Source: VFJJ01 sp031362415
GTDB lineage: Bacteria; Actinomycetota; Acidimicrobiia; IMCC26256; VFJJ01
Direction: 5' to 3'
Length of the DNA: 5,502 nt
Assembly: GCA_031362415.1 (NCBI GenBank)
Contig: JANLSK010000104.1
Location: 1-5,502, forward strand
Position numbers and translations under genes: made by a program
Shown: piece after piece, positions 1-5,374 of the stretch
Layout of the letters: every line of letters starts with the position of its first letter
Numbering within the stretch: the first letter of the stretch is position 1
The notes under the pieces: generated by a model
Database searches by the model: none
Told to the model about the DNA's origin: nothing
What the model saw: the letters and a program-made list of their open reading frames with translations, nothing else

Positions 1-885
1 GATCTCGACGCGGCGATCGCGCTCGACGCCGACGCGTTTTGTTACATGCCCACGACCCACGGCCGGCTGAAGATGGCCATCGGGGAAACATGCCGCATCC
101 TCGAGTCGGGCAAGAACGTGGTGACCACCTCGCTGGGAGCCCTCATCCACCCGGGAACGGTCCGGCCCGACGTACTGGCCCGCCTGGAGGATTCGGCTCG
201 CCTCGGCGACGCCACGCTGTTCGCCACCGGTATCGAGCCCGGTTTCTTCAGCGACTATCTGCCCGTCATCATGACCGGGTGCTCGCAGCGGATCGACTCC
301 ATCCGGGTGTACGAGCTGGCCGTCTACGAGAGTGGGCACCAGAGCGACGAGGTGGCCTTCGACATCTTCGGCTTTGGCAAGCCCATCGACACGCAGCCTC
401 CGGTGGTCGACCCCGCGGGGCTGCGGAACTGGGCCGGCGTCGTCACCTCGATCGCCGAACAGCTCGGCGTGGCTCTCGACGAGATCGACACGAGCTACGA
501 GCTCTGGCCGGCCGAGGAGGGCTTCGAGTTCCAGGGCCGCCGCATCGAAACGGGAACCATTGCCGGCGTGCGCTTCGAGATTGCGGGAATGGTCGCGGGC
601 CGTCCGGTCGTCGCCGTCGAGCACGTCACCCGCACGCTCGAACACCAGGCTCCCGACTGGGCCCGGGGCCTCAATGGCGACGCCTACCGGGTCGTCATCG
701 ACGGATCGCCGCGCATCGACTGCGAGTTCAACTTCCGGGAGGGCGACGATCACCTGGCCGGCGGCTTCAACATCACCGCCATGCGCGCGGTCAATGCCAT
801 CCCTGCGGTCTGCGAGGCCCGTCCCGGTGTCGTGTCGACCTTCGACCTCCCGCCGATCACCGGCCGGGGGCGGATGGCCGTCTGA
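1..885 (+). CDS. Dihydrodipicolinate reductase-like NAD(P)-dependent oxidoreductase, 5'-truncated by window edge
   Basis: The frame is open from base 1 (reads DLDAAIALDADAFCYMPTTHGR), so the ATG at 46 is internal and the true start lies outside the window; about 294 residues are visible. The missing part should hold the N-terminal Rossmann GxGxxG nucleotide-binding motif. What remains resembles the C-terminal part of the dihydrodipicolinate reductase / 2,4-diaminopentanoate dehydrogenase-like family: the segment GKNVVTTSLGALIHPG, then TGIEPGFFSDYLPVIMTG (cf. family G-NPGF--D-LP), then the strand DSIRVYELAVYES, and near the C-terminus NAIPAVCEARPGV followed by LPPITGRGRM. These proteins are cytoplasmic oxidoreductases, often of unassigned substrate; true DapB enzymes are shorter, so a lysine-biosynthesis role is not supported. 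It ends convergently with the decayed operon, 33 bases from the thioesterase remnant. The frame is clean, with no sign of decay. Family assignment is by motif memory and the substrate is unknown. Confidence 0.8.
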   Translation, partial: DLDAAIALDADAFCYMPTTHGRLKMAIGETCRILESGKNVVTTSLGALIHPGTVRPDVLARLEDSARLGDATLFATGIEPGFFSDYLPVIMTGCSQRIDSIRVYELAVYESGHQSDEVAFDIFGFGKPIDTQPPVVDPAGLRNWAGVVTSIAEQLGVALDEIDTSYELWPAEEGFEFQGRRIETGTIAGVRFEIAGMVAGRPVVAVEHVTRTLEHQAPDWARGLNGDAYRVVIDGSPRIDCEFNFREGDDHLAGGFNITAMRAVNAIPAVCEARPGVVSTFDLPPITGRGRMAV

Positions 886-892
886 CGAGCGT

Positions 893-920
893 GATCGCGA
901 CGTTCACGAACGCGACGATC
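893..920. terminator. Imperfect hairpin between convergent genes, possible bidirectional terminator
   Basis: GATCG (893-897) pairs with CGATC (916-920) and CGTTC (901-905) pairs with GAACG (908-912). The two stems are separated by a symmetric 3-base internal loop (CGA on both sides), and the tip is tight, so the outermost tip pair probably opens. There is no T-run on either strand. It sits 7 bases after the oxidoreductase stop and overlaps the stop of the minus-strand thioesterase remnant, the right place for a shared terminator. High-GC hairpins arise easily by chance, hence the modest confidence. Confidence 0.33.
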
Positions 921-1281
921 AGTAACGCGGCGGTCGCCGGTCGACGAGCAGCGACTTGAGGGCCCGGCCGATCCAACCCTGCTCGTCGAAGAGGGTTCCT
1001 TCGCTCGGCCGATCCCGTTGGCACCAGCCGCACACGAGATCGGACTCTTAGAGGCCCTGAACCGGAGGACGGCTGAGCATGATGGTCAGGTCGGGCATCG
1101 GCGTGGGTACCGGGCAGGCGTCGACGGCCCGAGCCATGAGGGCAGCGACCATCGAGCCGTGCTGGGTCTCGGGTACCCACGGTGGCCCGGCAGCCAATGG
1201 CGTCGGTATCACGGTGCCGTCGTCGCCGGGCAGGTAGAAGGGAGCCGTGACGCCGACGGCTTCGGCGGGCTCTCGGCTCAC
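919..1281 (-). pseudogene. Acyl-CoA thioesterase (TesB-like hot-dog family), remnant with large internal deletion
   Basis: Two ends of one protein survive. From the GTG at 1281 the frame reads SREPAEAVGVTAPFYLPGDD and continues through GTVIPTPLAAGPPWVPETQHG, SMVAALMARAVD and DLTIMLSRPP, the usual N-terminal hot-dog half (cf. F-PT-L--GPW-P--QHGG-PAALLARA). A TAA at 1048-1050 ends it. About 40 bases on, another frame reads AGANGIGRA and then, one base shifted at about 998-1003, GTLFDEQGWIGRALKSLLVD, the typical C-terminal end, stopping at 919. The intervening roughly 150 residues expected of a 260-290-residue family member are absent. Inserting one G restores the GIGRA-KGTLFDE junction. The GTG start overlaps the dioxygenase stop as GTGA, implying translational coupling in the intact operon; a GTG at 1293 is an alternative start. 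The ancestral role was presumably cytoplasmic hydrolysis of an acyl-CoA. The remnant cannot form the double hot-dog fold. Confidence 0.78.
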
Positions 1282-2431
1282 CGGGGCCCCCACGATGCAG
1301 CGCTGTCACGGTCGATGGCTTCGTACCCTGCCGCCGTGATCCTGAGGTGGTCGCGGGTGTCGAGCATGAAGGCCTACAGCGGCAGCATCTCGGTCTTGGG
1401 TTGGTCGAGCAAGCCGGGACGGGGACCGTGGGCGAGGCCCCGGGGGTGCAAGGTGATGGTGCCGGGGCTGGGGTCGGTGGAGCGGTTCGAGCCTCCGATG
1501 CGGTAGAGGATCTCGTCGATGTCGCTGTTCATGTGAAGGGGCTGCGCTGGCGACGAGTCGGGATGGTCGACGCGTCGTCGGGGCACGATCACCATCATCA
1601 GGGTAACCTTGGTGACGAACACCTGATACCGATCGTGGAGCTGATCGATGCGGCCGGTCACGGGCTCGTAGTCGTCGAGGTTGATGGCGAAAGGGTACAG
1701 ATACCCGTCCCACCCGACCACGTCGAACAGATGGTGATCGAGCCAGAACCGCGAACGGTTCGACCCGTGCTTGATCAGGACCGGAAACTCACCGACCTCG
1801 TCGACGGGCTCGCGGAAATCGGGTGTTCGGAGGTCGCGCTCCTTGTACGGCGCCCATTCGTGGAACTGCCCGTTGGCGGTGTTCCTGAAATGGGGAGGAG
1901 TTGTTATCGCGCTGGTCGACTCGACGACCGACAGCATGTGGGGCACATCGTCGGGGACCCAGCGCACGGTGACCGATCGGAGCACGTGCACGAGATCGAG
2001 GTCGCGATATCGGAGATCGCCGAACGGGCTCTGTACGACGCCCGAGCCCTGGCTCACGAGCACGAGCTCGTCGGACCGGGCATTGCGGTAGAAGCCCTCG
2101 CTCATCGTATTGGGCTTGGCAATCGAGAACGACACGGTCTCGCCCACGAAGAGCGTGCGCCTCGACGTGAGGAAGTCGCCGGTGGACTCGACCCGGTCGA
2201 CGAGGAACAGCGAGTTCTGAAGGGGGTCGTCGTCGGAGACCTCGACCCCGACGGGTGGGAGTCGTTCGGATCCGAGCATCGACGCGGGGGGTCGGAGGCG
2301 ATACAAAAGCGATGCCTCACCCTCGAAACCCTCGTGCGTCATGAGCTCTTCATGCAGAACTGGCCGTGGGGACCCTTCATGAGCGTGAGATGCTTGGCCG
2401 GTATCTCGCCGTGCGCTCGATAGATCGGCAT
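1278..2431 (-). pseudogene. hmgA: Homogentisate 1,2-dioxygenase, one frameshift and one in-frame TAG
   Basis: Homogentisate dioxygenase opens the ring of homogentisate to maleylacetoacetate with Fe(II) and O2, in tyrosine/phenylalanine catabolism. From ATG 2431 (purine-rich AGAAAGAG upstream) the frame reads MPIYRAHGEIPAKHLTLMKG then PHG, the family N-terminus. At about 2360 it shifts to VLHEELMTHEGFEGEASLLY; adding one base (CAGTT to CAGGTT) joins them as PHGQVLHEELM. The rest is continuous, including RNARSDELVLVSQGSGVVQS, LHMNSDIDEILYRIGG and GTITLHPRGLAHGPRPG. In reconstructed numbering H300, E307 and H335 match the iron ligands, and H329 the second-shell histidine. A TAG at 1374-1376 (codon 353) interrupts; beyond it the frame still reads AFMLDTRDHLRITAAGYEAI and ends SAASWGPR at 1278. 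The repaired product is 384 residues, normal for bacterial members. Two lesions mean loss of function is likely; a natural TAG readthrough is improbable. Confidence 0.88.
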
Positions 2432-2485
2432 TCTGCGGCTCTTTCTGTCTGATTCTCGCCGAATGCGGCGGCGGCGTTCGGAGTA

Positions 2486-3015
2486 TCACGAGTTGAGGGG
2501 AAAGCGCGATTGCATCCAGCTCACGACGGCATCGGTTCCCTCGGTGGTGCGGCCGCCGCGCTGGTGCGGACCGGTGATGACGAAGCCCCAATGGTCGGCG
2601 TGGCGTACGAGCACGAGTTCCTTGTCGAGCGAGGCCGAGGCGTCGATGAACCGGTGAACCTCGCTCAGGCGGGTGGCGGCGTCGCCGGCATAGTGAACCA
2701 CGAGCAGGGGGTCGGGGATGACTGCGAGCGACTCGAACACGTCCTCCACGGCTCGACGGCTGGCTCCAGGTGCTGACGAAGGCCTCAGGTGTGAGAAACG
2801 TGGCCAGCGAATCCTCGTAGCTCTGGAGGTCGGGCCGCGGGTCGTTGTGAACGAGCCGACATCGCGATCGTCGGGTTCGATCGAGAGGTCGAGCCACTCC
2901 GCGCAGGCCAGCATCCGTGGGATGAGCAGGTGCTGGGGGAGCGCAGCGCGGCGGACAAGCGCTCGGCGTCGCTTGCTCGACGGGCGCGGGGAGGCCACGG
3001 ACAGCCGAAACCTGG
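2486..3015 (-). pseudogene. Alpha/beta hydrolase, multiply frameshifted; N-terminal part not recognisable
   Basis: The C-terminal 90 residues are clear: VEDVFESLAVIPDPLLVVHY, AGDAATRLSEVHRFIDA, DKELVLVRHADHWGF and DAVVSWMQSRF, stop at 2486. This is the late alpha/beta-hydrolase pattern, with the acid residue (D of AGD) after LLVVHY and the catalytic His in the RHADHWGF segment. Upstream the protein must be pieced from different frames: LATFLTPEAFVSTWS preceded by VHNDPRPDLQSYEDS, then before it LPQHLLIPRMLACAEWLDLS and IEPDDRDVGS, and perhaps further up SDAERLSAAL. Shifts fall at about 2750-2766 (+1 or -2), about 2850 (-1, GSVHNDP restored by one G) and about 2935-2939 (-1 in a C-run, minus strand). 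No convincing GxSxG nucleophile elbow can be placed, so the 5' end is undefined. It lies 54 bases upstream of hmgA on the same strand and was probably the first preserved gene of the operon. Substrate unknown; a carbon-carbon or ester hydrolase of aromatic catabolism would suit the neighbourhood. Confidence 0.72.
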
Positions 3016-3269
3016 GCGTGCTCGCGACTCGTGGGGGCGCGTCGGGAAGGGGTCCGCGGGTGCGGTACGGTTATCGGGACACGTTGGTCGCCGGACGGCT
3101 CGACGAATGTCCGAGCAGATGGGCGCACCTCGTGGGCGATAAGGCCCCTGGCATCAAGACCACGCTGCACCTGGCCGGGGGCGTCGGTGACACCAGCTTC
3201 GCCCGTCCTGCCCGGAGTTCCGTGGAAGGCAGCAGATCCGTCGACGGCTGCGGGTCGGAGCACCATGTC
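3016..3269. other. Stretch without a convincing gene; probable decayed hydrolase 5' end and upstream region of the membrane-protein gene
   Basis: All six frames here give low-complexity, Arg/Pro/Ser-rich translations typical of shadow frames in high-GC DNA. A minus-strand frame contains LLGHSSSRP, weakly like a nucleophile elbow, but the flanks do not support it and a stop follows within nine residues. The distance to the clear hydrolase part (roughly 250 bases for about 80-100 missing residues) fits an eroded N-terminus. The region must also contain the promoter for the gene at 3270, but no clear -35/-10 pair is visible. Confidence 0.45.
3257..3260 (+). promoter_or_regulatory. Ribosome binding site deciding the GTG start at 3270
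   Basis: GGAG lies 9 bases before the GTG at 3270, an ordinary Shine-Dalgarno distance. This favours the GTG over the nearby ATG at 3265, which is in another frame that does not encode the membrane protein, and over any start further upstream in the open frame. Confidence 0.6.
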
Positions 3270-3920
3270 GTGGCTCGAACGAGTGCACTGCTCGGTGCGG
3301 TGCTGCGCCGAGTGGTGCCCCACATCCTGGAAGCGAACGTCGTGCCGGGGTTGCTGCTCATGTTCCTCGTGTCGTTCGTGAACCTCCACGTGGCGATGAT
3401 CGTCGCGCTGGTCTGGGCGTTGGTGGCGATGGGCCGGCGCCTGGTGAGCCATCAGTCGATACCTGTAATTCTGGTGCTGGCCACTTTCGGCCTTACCGTA
3501 CGAACGATCATTGCCTTCTCGAGTGGCGACGCGGTCATCTATTTCCTGCAGCCTATGATCACCAACGCCTCGGTGGGACTGGCGCTGGCGGGCTCGGTGC
3601 TCATCGGCCGTCCCCTCGTGTCCCGGCTCGCCGGCGACTTCTGCCCGTTCACCCCCGACGTTGCCGCACGCCCCGCCGTCGCGCGTCTGTTCGTCAGGAT
3701 CACGTTGCTGTGGGCCCTCGTTCAGCTCGTGAAATCGGCCTCGAGCTTCGGCATGTACATGAGCCTCTCGCTCGAGTCGTTCGTGGTGGGTAAGACCCTC
3801 GCCGGCTTCGGGCTCACCGCGTTCGGGACCGGGCTCACCATCTGGTGGGCCATCCTGATGGTCCGCCGGGAAGGTCTCGTGGTTATCCGAGTCCCCGTCA
3901 TGGTGCCTGTCCGGGTCTGA
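3270..3920 (+). CDS. VC0807-type integral membrane protein, 216 residues
   Basis: The protein begins M(V)ARTSALLGAVLRRVVPHILE and is hydrophobic through most of its length. Likely membrane segments lie at about residues 15-37, 39-54, 64-83, 97-112, 140-158 and 170-198, so roughly six helices. Recognisable elements are VPHILEANVVPGLLL near the start, IYFLQPMITNASVG (91-103), IGRPLVSRLAGDFCPF (112-127) and RITLLWALVQLV (143-154); the FLQP, GRPL-R-A-DFCP and LLWA patterns are those I associate with the VC0807 family of conserved membrane proteins found in many actinobacteria. No catalytic residues or transport motif can be named and the function is unknown. The frame stays open upstream of 3270, but that part is not membrane-like and belongs to the decayed region. 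The gene is intact and points away from the dead operon. The tail after helix six (VIRVPVMVPVRV) is short and unusually valine-rich. Confidence 0.8.
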   Translation: MARTSALLGAVLRRVVPHILEANVVPGLLLMFLVSFVNLHVAMIVALVWALVAMGRRLVSHQSIPVILVLATFGLTVRTIIAFSSGDAVIYFLQPMITNASVGLALAGSVLIGRPLVSRLAGDFCPFTPDVAARPAVARLFVRITLLWALVQLVKSASSFGMYMSLSLESFVVGKTLAGFGLTAFGTGLTIWWAILMVRREGLVVIRVPVMVPVRV

Positions 3921-3933
3921 CCGGTCTGCCGGT
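3920..3933 (+). terminator. Small hairpin at the stop codon of the membrane-protein gene
   Basis: ACCGG (3920-3924) and CCGGT (3929-3933) pair around a TCTG loop, followed by TT. The stem is only five pairs and begins at the last base of the TGA, so it is at best a weak terminator and may be chance. Confidence 0.2.
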
Positions 3934-3943
3934 TTCCGGAGAC

Positions 3944-3986
3944 ACTCGGTTCAGTCGAGTATCTGATACTCGGTTCAGTCGAGTAT
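3944..3986. repeat. Tandem 19-bp direct repeat made of alternating inverted half-sites; probable operator
   Basis: ACTCGGTTCAGTCGAGTAT occurs perfectly at 3944-3962 and 3968-3986, with a 24-base period. Within it, half-sites alternate in orientation: ACTCG (3944-3948), CGAGTAT (3956-3962), ATACTCG (3966-3972), CGAGTAT (3980-3986). They can pair as ATACTCG-N7-CGAGTAT (3966-3986) or as CGAGTAT-CTG-ATACTCG (3956-3972). The last half-site overlaps the likely -10 of the ATPase gene, so a bound dimeric regulator could block transcription. No regulator gene lies in the window. Two repeat copies without spacer structure do not make a CRISPR array. Confidence 0.75.
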
Positions 3987-3996
3987 GCTGGACCTG
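3984..3996 (+). promoter_or_regulatory. Probable -10 element of a leaderless promoter for the ATPase gene
   Basis: TATGCT at 3984-3989 resembles an actinobacterial -10 (TANNNT) and ends six bases before the GTG at 3996, the usual distance to a transcription start. The transcript would then begin at or within a base of the start codon. Consistent with this, no Shine-Dalgarno sequence lies at a workable distance. No -35 resembling TTGACA is seen 16-19 bases upstream; that space is filled by the operator-like repeat. Confidence 0.5.
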
Positions 3997-5090
3997 TGAG
4001 TGAACGCAGCCCGTTCCCGTATCAGGGTCCGATCGCGCCCGAGCTCGTCGCGGGTCGGGACGAGCTGGTCAGGGATCTCTCCGAGCGGCTCATGGACCGG
4101 CGTGTCACGGCGCTGCTAGGACCTCGCCGCTACGGCAAGACGAGCCTGCTCAAGCGGGTGACCGCCGACCTCGCAGCGGTCGGGCCCGAGACGGTGTGGA
4201 TCGACCTCTACGAGTTGAACTCGTTCGCCGATCTCGCTGGAGCTCTCGATCGGGGCCTGGCCGGCGTGACCGGAGCAACCCGCCGGGTCCTCGACTCGAT
4301 CGCAGGGACGTTCTCGTTGCATCTCGGGCTGGTCGCCGTGGAGCTGTCCCGAGGCCGGCGGGACCGGCCCGACCCGGTGCTCACCTTGCGGGCGTTGCTG
4401 GCCGTGCTCGTTCGGGCTGCCGAACGCCGGCCGTTGATCGTGGTCTTCGATGAATTCTCCGGTATCGCCGGCGTTGACGGTGCCGCGGGCCTTCTGCGCA
4501 CAGAGCTGCAACACAACTACGAGAAGTTGGGCATCGTGTTCGCCGGGTCGCAACCTTCGACGATGCGTACGCTTTTCGCCGACTCGGCTCAGCCGTTCTT
4601 CGCACAGGCCGACCTCATCGAGCTCGGTCCCCTGTCCGACGACGCCGTGGCCGATCTCGTCGAAGACGGATTCGCCCGGACCGGTCGTCGTGCGGGTGGA
4701 ACCACCAGCCACCTCGTGTCGTGCGCCCTGGGTCATCCGCAGCGGGCGATGCAGCTGGCCGACGCACTGTGGCGCCTCACCGCTCCGGGCGGCGTCGCCG
4801 ACAATGCCCAATGGGAAGAGGCGCTCGCCTCGGTCCGAGCCAGCGTCGACAACGGCTCCGAGCGGTTGTACGCATTGCTCCCAGCTGGCCACCAGCGGAC
4901 ACTGCGCGTCGTTGCCGGTGGCGGCAGCCTCTACGGGATCGCAGCCGAGATGGTCGACCTGGCTCCCGGGACTGCTGCAGCCGCAGTGGAGGCACTCATC
5001 GGCAACGGCGCGATCGCCCGGCGGGGCGACAGGCTCGAGGTCGTCGACCCCCTTTTCGCCGACTGGATCCGCCGCCGCTTCCCCGCCTGA
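3996..5090 (+). CDS. AAA+ ATPase of the archaeal-ATPase (MNS/STAND-like) type, 364 residues
   Basis: The protein starts (GTG) MSERSPFPYQGPIAPELVAG and carries the GRDEL box (20-24) common just before the P-loop in this family. Walker A is GPRRYGKTS (42-50, K48/T49), Walker B is PLIVVFDEF (146-154, D152/E153), and FAGSQPS (182-188) is in the sensor-1 position. The region from about 285 to the end, including LIGNGAIARRGDRLEVVDPL and FADWIRRRF, looks like the C-terminal winged-helix domain typical of these ATPases. Soluble and cytoplasmic; no signal or membrane segment. Such ATPases occur widely in archaea and bacteria, often without assigned partners, and use ATP binding as a switch; this role is inferred. 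The gene stands alone between the operator-like repeats and a hairpin, with no toxin, nuclease or effector beside it. Intact, clean frame. The start is supported by the leaderless promoter geometry. Confidence 0.85.
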   Translation: MSERSPFPYQGPIAPELVAGRDELVRDLSERLMDRRVTALLGPRRYGKTSLLKRVTADLAAVGPETVWIDLYELNSFADLAGALDRGLAGVTGATRRVLDSIAGTFSLHLGLVAVELSRGRRDRPDPVLTLRALLAVLVRAAERRPLIVVFDEFSGIAGVDGAAGLLRTELQHNYEKLGIVFAGSQPSTMRTLFADSAQPFFAQADLIELGPLSDDAVADLVEDGFARTGRRAGGTTSHLVSCALGHPQRAMQLADALWRLTAPGGVADNAQWEEALASVRASVDNGSERLYALLPAGHQRTLRVVAGGGSLYGIAAEMVDLAPGTAAAAVEALIGNGAIARRGDRLEVVDPLFADWIRRRFPA

Positions 5091-5101
5091 TCGCACCCTC
5101 C

Positions 5102-5122
5102 ACGGCGCTGCGTGTGCGCCGT
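5102..5122 (+). terminator. GC-rich hairpin after the ATPase gene, possible terminator
   Basis: ACGGCGC (5102-5108) and GCGCCGT (5116-5122) form a perfect 7-bp stem around a 7-base loop, starting 12 bases after the ATPase stop. No T-run follows, which is common for actinobacterial termination hairpins. Confidence 0.45.
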
Positions 5123-5212
5123 CGAGACCGCCCGGTGTCGACGGGCCAGGAGCCGGCCGGTTTCACGCGTCCTCACCCACCGCCGCGCTACCCGAAACCC
5201 GCGTCGTCCTTT

Positions 5213-5374
5213 TTAGGAGGAATGGCGGACGTTCGCCGGTTCCGGGGGTCCGGAAAGGCTGGCGAGCCAGTTTCTGGTGTGTTCGGAGAGCTGGTCGGGT
5301 TCAGCGGGTGGTGTGTAGGGGCGGCCGTCGGGCCGGGTGAGGGTGATCTCGCCGGTATGTCGATTGATGTGGGG
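5213..5374 (-). pseudogene. C-terminal fragment of a probable DUF222/HNH-type endonuclease, cut by an insertion sequence
   Basis: The minus strand encodes HINRHTGEITLTRPDGRPYT then PPAEPDQLSEHTRNWLASLS and stops with TAA at 5213. The pattern -GEITLTRPDGRPYTPP resembles the segment that follows the HNH zinc/nuclease motif in DUF222/13E12-repeat proteins (typically W-x-TxPDGRxYxTxP), which are abundant in actinobacteria and often associated with mobile DNA. Only about 53 residues remain; the HNH residues themselves would lie upstream, beyond the insertion. The frame continues by chance a few codons past 5375 to a stop at 5405-5407, consistent with an insertion boundary near 5375. The tail runs towards the ATPase gene convergently. 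The family call rests on a short match and could be wrong; a C-terminal piece of another DNA-associated protein is the alternative. Confidence 0.42.

Noticed and set aside
39..959. A 306-codon plus-strand frame over the first gene
   Set aside because: Out-of-frame shadow of the oxidoreductase, with Arg/His-rich composition.
1374..1376. TAG recoding (pyrrolysine or suppressor readthrough) in hmgA
   Set aside because: The same gene also has a frameshift and its operon partners are broken, so ordinary decay explains the stop; no recoding element or pyl genes are visible.
919..3015. All lesions as sequencing errors
   Set aside because: Flanking genes (about 2.6 kb in total) are free of shifts, and the large thioesterase deletion cannot be a base-calling error; some single-base shifts could still be technical.
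3071..3130. LLGHSSSRP as the hydrolase nucleophile elbow (GxSxG)
   Set aside because: The final Gly is missing, surrounding residues do not match the fold, and a stop follows almost at once; too weak to place the serine.
2718..3269. Upstream extension of the membrane-protein frame to an ATG at 2718
   Set aside because: It runs antisense to the hydrolase remnant, is not membrane-like, and a well-placed GGAG supports the GTG at 3270.
1374..3452. A 692-codon open frame on the minus strand spanning most of the left half
   Set aside because: Only 1374 to about 2360 (dioxygenase) and a short stretch at about 2760-2852 (hydrolase piece) are protein-like. The rest is Arg/Pro-rich shadow translation, and the true hmgA start (2431) is in another frame.
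3944..3986. Start of a CRISPR array
   Set aside because: Only two copies, 24-base period leaving a 5-base gap, and no spacers.
4116..5096. A 326-codon minus-strand open frame opposite the ATPase
   Set aside because: It has no recognisable motif and covers an ATPase with intact Walker A, Walker B and winged-helix elements; a usual high-GC antisense frame.
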